Part shown: piece by piece, positions 36,756 to 45,945 of the stretch
Layout: each line of letters begins with the position of its first letter
Numbering within the stretch: position 1 is the first letter of the stretch
From: a marine bacterium B5-7
Lineage (GTDB): Bacteria > Pseudomonadota > Gammaproteobacteria > Arenicellales > CAJQKF01
Assembly (NCBI GenBank): GCA_021604525.1
Contig: BQJD01000005.1
Coordinates: 96,322-160,321 of the forward strand
Direction: 5' to 3'
Length of the DNA: 64,000 nucleotides
Translations under genes and position numbers: made by a program
The notes under the pieces: generated by a model
Told to the model about the DNA's origin: nothing
What the model saw: only the letters and a program-made list of their open reading frames with translations
The model's database searches: none

Positions 36756-38165
36756 ATGACCAATCATTCCACCCAAGTCGTTATCGAAGTTGCTGAACTC
36801 ATCAAGAAGGCGCGGGCCGCCCAGGAAATCTACAATGCTTACGATCAGGCTGCGGTCGATGAAGTGGTCACCGCCGTCGGTTGGGCCGTGATCAATGACG
36901 ACAACAATCAGAGACTTTCCGAACAAGCTGTAGCTGATACCGGACTTGGCAATGTCAAAGACAAGTTCGTCAAGAACCGGCGCAAGACGCTTGGCCTGCT
37001 GCGAGATCTTGCCAGTGCAAGGAGTGTCGGCGTCATTGCCGAATACCCGGACAAGGGACTGGTGGAAATTGCACGACCGGTTGGCGTGGTGGCAGCCATC
37101 GTGCCCTCGACCAATCCGGTTGCCACACCCGCCAACAAAACCATCAATGCACTGAAAGGCCGCAATGCCATCATTCTTGCTCCTTCGCCTCGCGGTCAGA
37201 ACGTATGCGCCACACTCATCAGCATGATCCACCATGAACTCGAGCGCGTCGGCGCGCCAACCGACCTGGTACAAAAACTACCTAGCCCGGTCAACAAGGC
37301 ACACACCATCGAATTGCTGCACCAGGTCGATCTGATCGTCGCTACCGGTTCCCGGAACAATGTTCGCGCGGCCTATTCTTCCGGTACTCCGGCAATCGGT
37401 GTGGGCGCCGGAAATGTTGTGTCCATCGTCGACGAGACTGCCGACCCGATCGCCGCCGCCAGTCGCATCGTCACTTCAAAAAGTTTTGATAATGCGACCA
37501 GTTGCTCGTCAGAAAACAACCTGATCATCATTGAGCCCATTTACGACGCCATGATGAACGCACTGGCTATGGAAGGCTCCTACCTACTGGATACGGCCGG
37601 CAAGGATGCCCTTGGCAAGGTCTTGTGGCATAACGGTCATCTCAACCCACGTCTCATCGCCCACTCGGCCGAAGAGATCGCCTTGGCGGTGGATCTCGAT
37701 GTACCTGCTGACACTCGTGTTCTGATGGTCGAGGAGCTCGACTACGGTCCCGACCACCCCTTCTCGGGTGAGAAACTGTCACCGGTACTCACGGTCTATA
37801 GAGCCCGGGACTTTGAGCACGCCAAGACCATCGCTCGCGGCATCATGGACTATCAGGGCAAGGGTCATTCACTGGGCCTGCATACTCGCGATGAGGCCCG
37901 TCCACTGGATCTTGGATTAAACCTGCCAGTGTGTCGGATTATCGTCAACCAGATACACAGTTACGCAACTGGCGGCAACTTCGACAATGGTCTGCCTTTT
38001 TCACTGTCCATGGGCTGTGGCAGCTGGGGTGGAAACAGCATCAGCGACAACATGAACTACCGCCACTACCTGAATACCACCCGTATCTCGCGCGCTATCG
38101 AACCCGATGAGCCAATGATCCCGGAAATTTTCAGCGATTACTGGAATAAGTACGAGATCGGTTAA
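36756..38165 (+). CDS. CoA-acylating aldehyde dehydrogenase
   Basis: NAD(P)-dependent enzyme of 469 residues interconverting an aldehyde and an acyl-CoA. EutE/SauS-type marks are seen: PVGVVAAIVPSTNPVATP, then VGAGNVVSIVDE and the catalytic cysteine in SFDNATSCSSENNLII. The NATSCSSEN context is closest to sulfoacetaldehyde dehydrogenase (acylating), but no xsc or sulfonate gene adjoins it. It is the last gene of the carboxylase operon, with AGGAA upstream of the ATG. Confidence 0.88.
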   Translation: MTNHSTQVVIEVAELIKKARAAQEIYNAYDQAAVDEVVTAVGWAVINDDNNQRLSEQAVADTGLGNVKDKFVKNRRKTLGLLRDLASARSVGVIAEYPDKGLVEIARPVGVVAAIVPSTNPVATPANKTINALKGRNAIILAPSPRGQNVCATLISMIHHELERVGAPTDLVQKLPSPVNKAHTIELLHQVDLIVATGSRNNVRAAYSSGTPAIGVGAGNVVSIVDETADPIAAASRIVTSKSFDNATSCSSENNLIIIEPIYDAMMNALAMEGSYLLDTAGKDALGKVLWHNGHLNPRLIAHSAEEIALAVDLDVPADTRVLMVEELDYGPDHPFSGEKLSPVLTVYRARDFEHAKTIARGIMDYQGKGHSLGLHTRDEARPLDLGLNLPVCRIIVNQIHSYATGGNFDNGLPFSLSMGCGSWGGNSISDNMNYRHYLNTTRISRAIEPDEPMIPEIFSDYWNKYEIG

Positions 38166-38474
38166 CCATAGCGGCAACCACCCGGTTATTTGTGCGGCCT
38201 CATTACGGGCTCCATGACAGCTATCATCGATGCGGTCAATCACCAACGACGAGTTTTCTCCCTGTCTCTCCACTGAAGGCGAACGCCACTGCAGCAGTTA
38301 CTATGAATAGCGGCTTCGACCGGAAATTGGGAGTCATGTGGTGCTATTACCTTGTGACCATTATTTCTCGCTCCCGGTGACGCGTATCAATCTTTCCAAC
38401 GACTTGAAAGCTGATGAGGCCGCAGTAACCTATAATAATCTGAACCTGATATCACCATCGTGGAGCTTTGGCCA

Positions 38475-39359
38475 ATGCAGAAAAACAAATCCCGGATCGG
38501 AACATCCAATGCAAAACAATCCGGTTCGTTGATCAAGGCGTTAAACATCATCGAGGCAACGGTTCATCCCTTGAGCACACCCACCACCGCCGAACTTGCA
38601 AACGCACTGGGTCTCGCCAAACCGACCGCACATCGTGTAGTCAGCACGCTGCGCGATCTCAGATTTTTACAGCGAGAACCCGGCAGCTCGCAATTGATTG
38701 AAGGAGATCGCCTGGTATCCCTGGCCCTGAACGTCCTCGCCGCCGCCGCGAGACGCGGCCCACGTCATGGCATCCTGTACGCCCTGGCCGAGAAAACGGG
38801 AGAAACGGCCAACCTCGGGGTCATGGCCACGGGCCAGGTCGTATACGTAGACCGTGTGGAAACCAAGTGGCCTCTTGGTCTGAGGTTTGAAGTCGGTAGC
38901 CGTGTTCCAATTCACTGTACGGCACTGGGCAAGATGTTTCTCAGCTATCTGCCCGAACGTCAGCGTCGAAAATATCTCACTACCCTGCCATTAACGCGGT
39001 ATACCGAAACCACTCATACCGATGTGAAGACACTGGAGAACGATCTCGATCAAATCCTCGCAGACGGTGTTTCATTCGACAACTGCGAGTTCATGTCGGG
39101 TGTCGTCTGTCTAGCGGTGCCGGTATTCGGACCCGATTCGCGCGTGATTGCCGGCGTTGCTTTTTCAGCTCCCGAGGCTCGGCTTACCGTCGAGGATGCG
39201 CGTCAACATGTGCCCGCACTTCTGGATGCAGCGAAGAAGCTTGCGGTTACTTTTGACAATGATCCTGTCAATAAGAACGAAAGCGCAATCGTCAAACCCA
39301 CGACGCCCAAACCTAAAACTACAGCCCGCAAGAAGAAATCCACAGCGACCAAAAAATAA
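38475..39359 (+). CDS. IclR family transcriptional regulator with Lys-rich tail
   Basis: Regulator of 294 residues. N-terminal winged helix (STPTTAELANALGLAKPTAHRVVSTLRDL) and IclR ligand domain (YVDRVETKWPLGLRFEVGSRVPIHCTALGKMFLSYLP, key part GSRVPIHCTALGK). The C-terminal 25-30 residues are almost only Lys, Thr, Pro and Ala (KPKTTARKKKSTATKK), unlike ordinary IclR proteins. The start is ATG 38475 with GGAG nine bases upstream. It lies between the two halves of the catabolic cluster and is the likely regulator of both. Confidence 0.9.
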   Translation: MQKNKSRIGTSNAKQSGSLIKALNIIEATVHPLSTPTTAELANALGLAKPTAHRVVSTLRDLRFLQREPGSSQLIEGDRLVSLALNVLAAAARRGPRHGILYALAEKTGETANLGVMATGQVVYVDRVETKWPLGLRFEVGSRVPIHCTALGKMFLSYLPERQRRKYLTTLPLTRYTETTHTDVKTLENDLDQILADGVSFDNCEFMSGVVCLAVPVFGPDSRVIAGVAFSAPEARLTVEDARQHVPALLDAAKKLAVTFDNDPVNKNESAIVKPTTPKPKTTARKKKSTATKK

Positions 39360-39427
39360 GCTCATCCATGGTGTGCCTGCGAATTGATATCGTTACCTAA
39401 TACAGATACAACGCGTCTTACTTGATG

Positions 39428-40450
39428 TTAACCAACCCTGACGAGTTGCTTACCGATATTTCCACCGGCCAGCATATCGATAAAGGCCTTGGGCGCAGAC
39501 TCAATGCCGTCGACTATATGTTCCCGGTAACTCATAGTACCGTCGCTCATCCAGGCTGACATTGTCTGGTGGAACTCGTTTACACGATCCGCATAATCCA
39601 GAACGAGAAAACCTTCCATTCTTGCGCGCTTGTTCAAAAGTTCTCGTGTCCATCTTCGACCGATATCAGGTTGCTCCATTCGGCTGGATCGCGCGATCGC
39701 ACCAACAATAACAATGCGAGCATTGATCGCGATGTTCAACATCGCCGCATCATGAAGATCACCACCCACACTGTCGTAATAGATATCAATCCCCTGCGGA
39801 CACAATTCAGCAATCTCGGCAGATAGATCGTCAACATTCTTGCCTCGATAGTCGATGCATGCATCGAACCCGAGCTCAGCAGTAACGAAGTCGGCTTTTA
39901 CCTGGCTACTGGTACTGCCGATGACCCGACAACCACATCGTTTTGCGATCTGTCCGACAATATGACCAACCGCACCGGCCGCCGCCGGCACAAGCACGGT
40001 ATCACCCTTGACCGGTCGAGCCACTTCCAGCAAGCCATAATAGGCCGTCATACCAGGTATACCCAGTATGCCGAGGTAACACGATGGTGGTGCAACCGTT
40101 GTATCCACTCTGCTGATATCTTCTATCGGCAATGCCGCAAATTGCTGCCATCCACTACGTGCAAGCACCACATCGCCTACACTGAATTCCTTGTGTCTTG
40201 ACTGAATCACCTCGCCAATTACCTCTCCCACCATGACTTCACCAACTTCAACATGGGCAACATATGTACCGATCGGACTCATTCGCGTACGCATGTAAGG
40301 ATCAAGAGACAGGAAACCGGTTCGCACCAGGACCTGGCCTTCATCGGGATACGGAATCTCTCCATCTTCGATGCAAAAATCGCTTGGTTCACAATGTCGG
40401 TTTACGGGTTGACGAGCGAGCACAACTTTGCTGTTCCGATTCGAATTCAT
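39428..40450 (-). CDS. NADP-dependent medium-chain reductase (CurA/leukotriene-type)
   Basis: Zinc-independent medium-chain dehydrogenase/reductase of 340 residues. The N-terminal FLSLDPYMRTRMSP and the cofactor motif VPAAAGAVGHIVGQIAKRCGCRVIGS place it with the CurA, leukotriene B4 dehydrogenase and enoyl reductase-like group that reduces activated double bonds. DYRGKNVDDLSAEIAELCPQGIDIYYDSVGG is also typical. It heads away from the IclR gene on the opposite strand and ends 68 bp from it; it is the distal gene after the SDR and BKACE copy 2. Confidence 0.88.
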   Translation of the reverse strand: MNSNRNSKVVLARQPVNRHCEPSDFCIEDGEIPYPDEGQVLVRTGFLSLDPYMRTRMSPIGTYVAHVEVGEVMVGEVIGEVIQSRHKEFSVGDVVLARSGWQQFAALPIEDISRVDTTVAPPSCYLGILGIPGMTAYYGLLEVARPVKGDTVLVPAAAGAVGHIVGQIAKRCGCRVIGSTSSQVKADFVTAELGFDACIDYRGKNVDDLSAEIAELCPQGIDIYYDSVGGDLHDAAMLNIAINARIVIVGAIARSSRMEQPDIGRRWTRELLNKRARMEGFLVLDYADRVNEFHQTMSAWMSDGTMSYREHIVDGIESAPKAFIDMLAGGNIGKQLVRVG

Positions 40451-40592
40451 AGTCTTGCCTACATTTCAAAAAATCTGTCGCGCGGCAAATGGTCAAATGG
40501 ATGTCTCGAGCAACCTGTCGCATTCACTAAACCACAGGACAAGATTGTGAGAAAGCCACAAAGCTGGCCCGCATGCCGGGCCAACGCATCAA

Positions 40593-40900
40593 TCACAGGT
40601 GCGACTCAGCGGTAATATCACACCTTTCGAATAATCTTAAAAAGTCATACATGACGACAGTGGTTACACCTGCTTGGGTTAATTTTTCTCCGCTAATCCA
40701 TGGTCCTTTGACTTGCTCATCGAGCCAGTTAAAATCCGAACGCACATGATCCAGATTATGTTCCAGCCAAGGCTCATGCACCCTTTCCTCGGGACGCATT
40801 GCCATCTCATCACGAGTAACAATCCGTTCGCATTGCAGGCGACCGTGTCCTTGACCCCACGTTCCACAGATACCGAACGGCAGATCAACCGTTTGGTGAA
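40593..40900 (-). pseudogene. Glutathione S-transferase C-terminal remnant
   Basis: One open frame read on the minus strand gives a glutathione S-transferase C-terminal domain: MAMRPEERVHEPWLEHNLDH, then LDEQVKGPWISGEKLTQAGV and MYDFLRLF. The thioredoxin-fold N-terminal half is absent. Upstream, the frame runs into the 3' end of the SDR gene (stop at 40910) in another frame without a start codon or ribosome-binding site. It is best read as the tail of a gene whose front was lost, perhaps during assembly of the cluster. Confidence 0.55.
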
Positions 40901-40909
40901 CATATATGT

Positions 40910-41671
40910 TTAAAGAAGTGTCCTTCCTCCATCGACGTACAGGGTTTGCCCGGTAATGAATCGACTGGCAGGTGAGGCGAGTAACACGACCACTCCAAAT
41001 ATATCGTCTGGTTGACCCAAACGTGCCATTGGAATTTTAGACAGTGCCGTCTCTCTCATCTTCTCGTTTGCCAGCACGTGTCCCTCCGTCAGTGGTGTTT
41101 GTGTCACAGCCGGACCAATGGCATTGATTCGCACACCCTGATCAGCCCACTCCAGGGCGAGTATCCTGACCAACTGCGACAAGCCAGCCTTGCTTGATGA
41201 ATAGGCACTGTACTGCGGATTGACAACTTTACTCGACACCGACGCCAGGTGAATGATGCTACCTTCACCTTGCTCTAGCATGCTTCTGGCAACACACCGT
41301 GAAAGCACGAACGCACCGGTCAGATTGACCGCGATAGTACGCTCGAACAGTTCCTTGGATAAGCTTGTCGCCGGACCGAAGTCCGCAACACCGGCACTGT
41401 TCACCATGATATCGAGTCGTCCGGCTCGATGAATGATTTCTTCAATCGCCGCCTCAACACTCTTCTCGTCTGTCACATCCAGGGAAACCGCGAAATGACC
41501 CTTACCAGGCAACGAGTCCGCAACCTTCACCGCCTCATCGCCAAGTCGATCGGCGACAACGACGCTAGCACCTCGCTCGGCGAGCATGCCGCAAAGCGCC
41601 TCGCCAATCCCTTGTGCGCCACCCGCAACAAGAATGGAGCGTCCGGTAATATCAAATAATGGATCGTTCAT
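40910..41671 (-). CDS. Short-chain dehydrogenase/reductase (SDR)
   Basis: Classical SDR of 253 residues with cofactor motif VAGGAQGIGEALC, Asp in VVVADR (suggesting NAD), NSAG, the catalytic Ser (SVSSK) and Tyr-Lys (YSAYSSSKAG), and C-terminal GQTLYVDGG. It oxidises or reduces an alcohol/ketone. It sits three bases after BKACE copy 2 on the same strand, so the two are coupled; it could generate the keto substrate for that enzyme. Confidence 0.92.
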   Translation of the reverse strand: MNDPLFDITGRSILVAGGAQGIGEALCGMLAERGASVVVADRLGDEAVKVADSLPGKGHFAVSLDVTDEKSVEAAIEEIIHRAGRLDIMVNSAGVADFGPATSLSKELFERTIAVNLTGAFVLSRCVARSMLEQGEGSIIHLASVSSKVVNPQYSAYSSSKAGLSQLVRILALEWADQGVRINAIGPAVTQTPLTEGHVLANEKMRETALSKIPMARLGQPDDIFGVVVLLASPASRFITGQTLYVDGGRTLL

Positions 41672-41674
41672 CGA

Positions 41675-42589
41675 TCAGGCACTCGCTGTCTTGCTCATCG
41701 AACCGGGAGCCATGTGATGAAATTCACGTGCTTCGTCTACTGTGGCCAGTTCACGTCCGATTTCGTGAATGATACGAACTGCACGCTGAACAAGTTGTTC
41801 ATTGTCTTGGGCAAGTTCACCTCGACGATAATGAACGGTATCCTCAAATCCGGTACGCATATTGCCACCCAGAGCCACTGCGATTGTTGTCAGCGGTACT
41901 TGTGCCCGACCGATTGACACAATCTGCCAGCTTGAACCTTCCGGGATCGCATCCAGCATGGTGAGTAGATACTGTGCCTCCGCAGGAATCCCACCGGTAA
42001 TTCCCAGTACGAAGCTGAAGTGCATCGGGTCTTCGAACAAACCGGCATCGCGCATCCGCAACATATTGACAATATGACTGATATCGTAGACTTCAAGTTC
42101 ATTTACAATGCCGCGCTCCCGACAACCGGCGGCGAATTCCGAATTCCAACCCTGGCTGTTATCGAATAGAAACTCCGCTGAACCCTTCAGTTGGAAATGG
42201 AATGTACCAGCGTTGACGGTCAACATGTCGGGTGCCGGATCAATATTGAGTAAAGCCATTCGTTGATCCTGGGTAAAACCACTCCAGCTTCCATCCGACT
42301 CGCGGCGAATACCAATACCGTTACCTACCTGTGTAATCATACCGGGACAACGCTCATTCACACCGGCAATCACTTCTTTGTAAATGCCAAGGTCAGCGCT
42401 TGTCCGACCTTGTTTGTCGCGCACATGAATATGCGCCACAGTCGCCCCAGCGTTATAACAACTTTCAAACGCATCGATAATTTCCTTGGGCTGCTCTGGA
42501 AGATTGGAATTTGCTTCTTTGCCGTGCAGCCCTCCGGTTGGTGCGATTGTCAGAACAACTTTCTTTTCAGAATTTAAAATGGGTTTCAT
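41675..42589 (-). CDS. BKACE family protein (DUF849), copy 2
   Basis: Second beta-keto acid cleavage enzyme, 304 residues, longer than copy 1. Marks: VVLTIAPTGGLHGKE, GATVAHIHVRDKQGRTS, then ELEVYDISHIVNMLRM and FVLGITGGIPA. It diverges clearly from copy 1 (extra N-terminal KEANSNLPEQP and a FTQDQRMALLNIDPAPDMLTV loop), so it may use another substrate. AGGAGA lies upstream of the ATG. It precedes the SDR gene on the minus strand and follows the TRAP transporter genes. Confidence 0.9.
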   Translation of the reverse strand: MKPILNSEKKVVLTIAPTGGLHGKEANSNLPEQPKEIIDAFESCYNAGATVAHIHVRDKQGRTSADLGIYKEVIAGVNERCPGMITQVGNGIGIRRESDGSWSGFTQDQRMALLNIDPAPDMLTVNAGTFHFQLKGSAEFLFDNSQGWNSEFAAGCRERGIVNELEVYDISHIVNMLRMRDAGLFEDPMHFSFVLGITGGIPAEAQYLLTMLDAIPEGSSWQIVSIGRAQVPLTTIAVALGGNMRTGFEDTVHYRRGELAQDNEQLVQRAVRIIHEIGRELATVDEAREFHHMAPGSMSKTASA

Positions 42590-42694
42590 GTACCTGTCTC
42601 CTGATGTAATTCATGATGCGATAGTGATTATCGCGTAGCCGAATTCGCATGTCCGAATACTCGATTTTTTTCACCGTTTACCCTATCGTCCTGT

Positions 42695-44617
42695 TCATTC
42701 GCCGATAACAATACGTGCCTGAGCCCGGGCAGAAATCTGCATCCAGACAAAGGCAACGACCAGTGAGCTAACCAGGATTAAATCCAGTATCACCGGCCGG
42801 CCATATGTGGTTAATGTCCAGTAACCAATAACCGTGACGATCCAGAACACACCTCTTTCCCAGTAATTAAGACGTTTAAAGCAATATCCATATGCGGCGA
42901 TAGAAACCGCAGTCTGGGTCACAAGGACCTCGATGATCGGCATGATGACGTGCATATCCACGTTCGGGAACGACAACAATTCTTTGTTAAAAATAAACGC
43001 ATAAGGAATGATAAATGTGGTGGCTGCCATTTTCAGTGCGTGGATTGCAGTACTTCGAAACGAAGCGCCGGATAGCTTGGTAGCTGCCAACACGGATACG
43101 GCAATGGGTGGTGTTAGTGTCGAAAAGACTGCAAAATAGAACACGAAGAAATGTGCCTGCAACAGTTCGACACCCACTTGCTGAAGGAACGGAATCATCG
43201 CCAGTGAAGCAACCACATAGGCAATGGGAGTTGGGAGCCCCATGCCTAACACAATTGAAAGTAACATTGCTCCAATCAGCAACAATAGCTCAATATCGGG
43301 TAATACCGTTGCGAGAAGCGACGCCAGCCGACCAGACAGATTCGTGCTAATCATTACCTGCCCCAAAGGACCGATAGCTAGAATCAACAAGGAAAGTATC
43401 GTGGTAAGCAATATCCCCTCGCGAAACGCTTCCTTGATTTCTTTAAAGTTTGGCCGATAGCGTCCCTGGAACAAAGCCAGCACGAGTCCGACAACGATAC
43501 CGGCTATTGCTGCATAACCGGGTGATCGATAACCCAGCAGCAACCAGATAACTACACTGAATGAAATCAGGAAGGTAGGTAACATGCGCCAGATCAACAT
43601 CCGATCTATCGACTCGTCGAGCTTAGGCAGGTCCTCGCGAAGCGCGTATACGGTGATTGATGTACAAACACCCGCCAGGTATAGCAAGCCGGGAATCAGG
43701 GCTGCCATGGCAACGGTTACATAGGGAATACCCAGAAAGGATGCGATAAGGAAACCGGCCAGTCCAAGTACTGGTGGAAGAATTTGTCCGGCGGACGAGG
43801 CGGTGGCTTCTATCGCACCTGCCATGGCCGCAGAATAGTTGTAGCGTTTCATCATCGGAATGGTCAGTCTACCGGACAATACGACATTGGATACCGCCTG
43901 CCCCATCACCGCGCCAATTGCGCCGCTGCCTATAACCGCAGGCAATGCCGCACCTCCTTTTACATGGGTTCCAGCCAGTTTTCCTACTTCAATGACGAGG
44001 CGCAACATACCGACGCCTAACAATGTGACGCCAAAAAACGTCAACAAATAAATTTGATCCGCTGCAACCCCTGAGAACTGGAAGAAGCCCTGGTTCGTAT
44101 TCAGGGATACGTAGTTCATGATAAATGCGACCGAGTACCCGGGGTGTTGCAACAGGGGAATTGGTATCAGGTCCCCGAAGAAAAAATATGCAATCGAAGC
44201 AGCAGAGATCATGGCTAGCAACCACCCCCAGTGAAGCCAGGTCAATACGATCATCGAAAAAATCGTAAAGTAGCCGAAGGTAATATCGGTAGTTGAGAAA
44301 AACGGAGCATTGAGTACCAAGGACTCAACATTGATCCGGAAGTAGCCCAATCCGGTAAGTCCGGATACTGTTGCTAACACCGCCCACATCGATTTAACAA
44401 TAACCCGCAGCCGATAGCCGCTTTCAATGGCTTGATTATTTGCTTCAATCATTGCAAGCACACCCGATAGCGCAACCACGCCCAGAGCGAAATTAACGTA
44501 TAACTCCGGTCCGTGAGAAACCAGACCGAACACACTCAATACGATGTAACCTACCAAGGTGAGCCCGAGACACCAGAGCACAATCTCAAGCCCACTGGCC
44601 ATCCTTTCTTTACTCAT
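42695..44617 (-). CDS. TRAP transporter fused permease (TAXI type)
   Basis: Inner-membrane permease of 640 residues with about 18 helices. It fuses the small DctQ-like and large DctM-like parts, the form typical of TAXI-TRAP systems. Marks include GKLAGTHVKGGAALPAVIGSGAIGAVMGQAVSNV (key part GAIGAVMGQAVSN) and ATASSAGQILPPVLG in the M part, and GMGLPTPIAYVVAS. It uses an ion gradient to import an organic acid captured by the binding protein encoded 249 bp upstream. Confidence 0.93.
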   Translation of the reverse strand: MSKERMASGLEIVLWCLGLTLVGYIVLSVFGLVSHGPELYVNFALGVVALSGVLAMIEANNQAIESGYRLRVIVKSMWAVLATVSGLTGLGYFRINVESLVLNAPFFSTTDITFGYFTIFSMIVLTWLHWGWLLAMISAASIAYFFFGDLIPIPLLQHPGYSVAFIMNYVSLNTNQGFFQFSGVAADQIYLLTFFGVTLLGVGMLRLVIEVGKLAGTHVKGGAALPAVIGSGAIGAVMGQAVSNVVLSGRLTIPMMKRYNYSAAMAGAIEATASSAGQILPPVLGLAGFLIASFLGIPYVTVAMAALIPGLLYLAGVCTSITVYALREDLPKLDESIDRMLIWRMLPTFLISFSVVIWLLLGYRSPGYAAIAGIVVGLVLALFQGRYRPNFKEIKEAFREGILLTTILSLLILAIGPLGQVMISTNLSGRLASLLATVLPDIELLLLIGAMLLSIVLGMGLPTPIAYVVASLAMIPFLQQVGVELLQAHFFVFYFAVFSTLTPPIAVSVLAATKLSGASFRSTAIHALKMAATTFIIPYAFIFNKELLSFPNVDMHVIMPIIEVLVTQTAVSIAAYGYCFKRLNYWERGVFWIVTVIGYWTLTTYGRPVILDLILVSSLVVAFVWMQISARAQARIVIGE

Positions 44618-44775
44618 GCAGAATCACCGAATTCAACTCCTTTGAAACGACGCGCATCGCAGATTTCAATGTTGTTGATTGACAAATCAGCATTGCGTGA
44701 AAATATCTCATTCAACGATCCGGCAGATCGCCTTCGGAACGCTTCAGAATTATTCGACATACGAAAAATTCACAA

Positions 44776-44810
44776 GGGCCGCTCTCTTGACTACACACTG
44801 AGAGCGGCCC
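44776..44810 (-). promoter_or_regulatory. Intercistronic hairpin between TRAP binding-protein and permease genes
   Basis: Perfect 11-bp arms GGGCCGCTCTC (44776-44786) and GAGAGCGGCCC (44800-44810), 13-base loop, in the 248-bp gap of the operon. It probably stabilises or attenuates the transcript so that the binding protein is made in excess over the permease. Confidence 0.75.
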
Positions 44811-44865
44811 ACTGACTTATCTTCTGAATTATGTAGAAAAACCGAATAGTAAAGTTCGGCAAGTC

Positions 44866-45945
44866 CTACTTTTCAGGATATGTAACGGGAGGATAGTTCT
44901 TCCGTGCTTCCCACATTCCAAGTTCCTTGTAGGCGCGAATGGCACCGGGATGAGCATTTTCTTCACTCAGCCCAGCCACCATATTAGACTTTGACCACCA
45001 CTTCCAAAATCCCTGACCGGATTCTTTAAGCTCGGGGCCATTCTCGACAACACTCTTCACAAGTTCGTAAGCGACTTCTTCAGGGAATTCCGGATGGACT
45101 GCCTGATACGCTCTCGCCGAACCAGCAAGAAACGGTTCATCCTGTCCCGGCAATGTACCCTTGGGAACCGTGACCGACACCATCGACATGCCTATCTCCT
45201 TGTTGACAGTATCAATGGCTTCCTGGCTCATGCCGAGGTATTTCATCTTCTTGCCGGATGCGGCAATCTTGCTGGTCAGACTACCAGTCCACCAGATGTC
45301 ACCGTCCGAATTCGTCACCAGCGCCAGCAGACAGGCATCAGTATTCCCGTCGATCAATTCCTGGGTCATGACTGGCGGTGTAACGTGGCGGATATCGGTA
45401 TTCTCGGCTGTGATGCCGAAACCATATTCAAGTAACAGACTGGCCGACATACCCCAGTCACTCTGGGTCGGCAGACCAATTGAGATTCTTTTACCCTTGA
45501 GATCGGCAATGCTGTTGATGGACGGATCGAGAGTAACGAAAAACTTACCCTGCTGCACCAGACCATCCCCGTATAACAGCTTGAAGCGGATCGGCACCTC
45601 AACCGGCATATATTTCGCAAGTTCTGGGCGACCACCCTGTAATGCCGCTTGCATCACGATATCTTCAGTGCCGAATACAGTTTTCTTCCAGCGGTTTTCC
45701 TCGGCCATAACCCGTACGTTATACATATAACCGGGGGTTTCCTGGGCTGCAGGCAGTATTTTGGAGTCTGCCCGGGCCATTCGTGCCGCGAGAACTGTCT
45801 GGGTTTGTACGACGCCACAACCTAAAGGACAGGCGAGCATCGGGACGACGGTTTGCGCCTGGGCGGAAACGACGACTAACGTCGACAATGCCAACAAGGC
45901 TGTCGCTAAGCGCGAACAAAAGGAACGATTGGAACTGGTTTGCAT
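44866..45945 (-). CDS. TAXI-family TRAP transporter solute-binding protein
   Basis: Periplasmic binding protein of 359 residues. The start is ATG 45945 because AGGAGGAGA lies just upstream; the longer open frame lacks such a site. Signal peptide SRLATALLALSTLVVVSAQA. The TAXI fold is recognised from KGKRISIGLPTQSDWG, LEYGFGITAENTDIRH and NVRVMAEENRWKKTVFGTED. An unusual Cys pair (ACPLGC) lies just after the signal peptide. First gene of the TRAP operon. Confidence 0.88.
   Translation of the reverse strand: MQTSSNRSFCSRLATALLALSTLVVVSAQAQTVVPMLACPLGCGVVQTQTVLAARMARADSKILPAAQETPGYMYNVRVMAEENRWKKTVFGTEDIVMQAALQGGRPELAKYMPVEVPIRFKLLYGDGLVQQGKFFVTLDPSINSIADLKGKRISIGLPTQSDWGMSASLLLEYGFGITAENTDIRHVTPPVMTQELIDGNTDACLLALVTNSDGDIWWTGSLTSKIAASGKKMKYLGMSQEAIDTVNKEIGMSMVSVTVPKGTLPGQDEPFLAGSARAYQAVHPEFPEEVAYELVKSVVENGPELKESGQGFWKWWSKSNMVAGLSEENAHPGAIRAYKELGMWEARKNYPPVTYPEK

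Noticed and set aside
36756..38165. Sulfoacetaldehyde dehydrogenase (SauS) and a sulfonate pathway, with TSUP proteins as sulfite exporters
   Set aside because: The active-site context is similar, but no xsc, sauT or other sulfonate gene is present, and carboxylase plus BKACE point to keto-acid chemistry.
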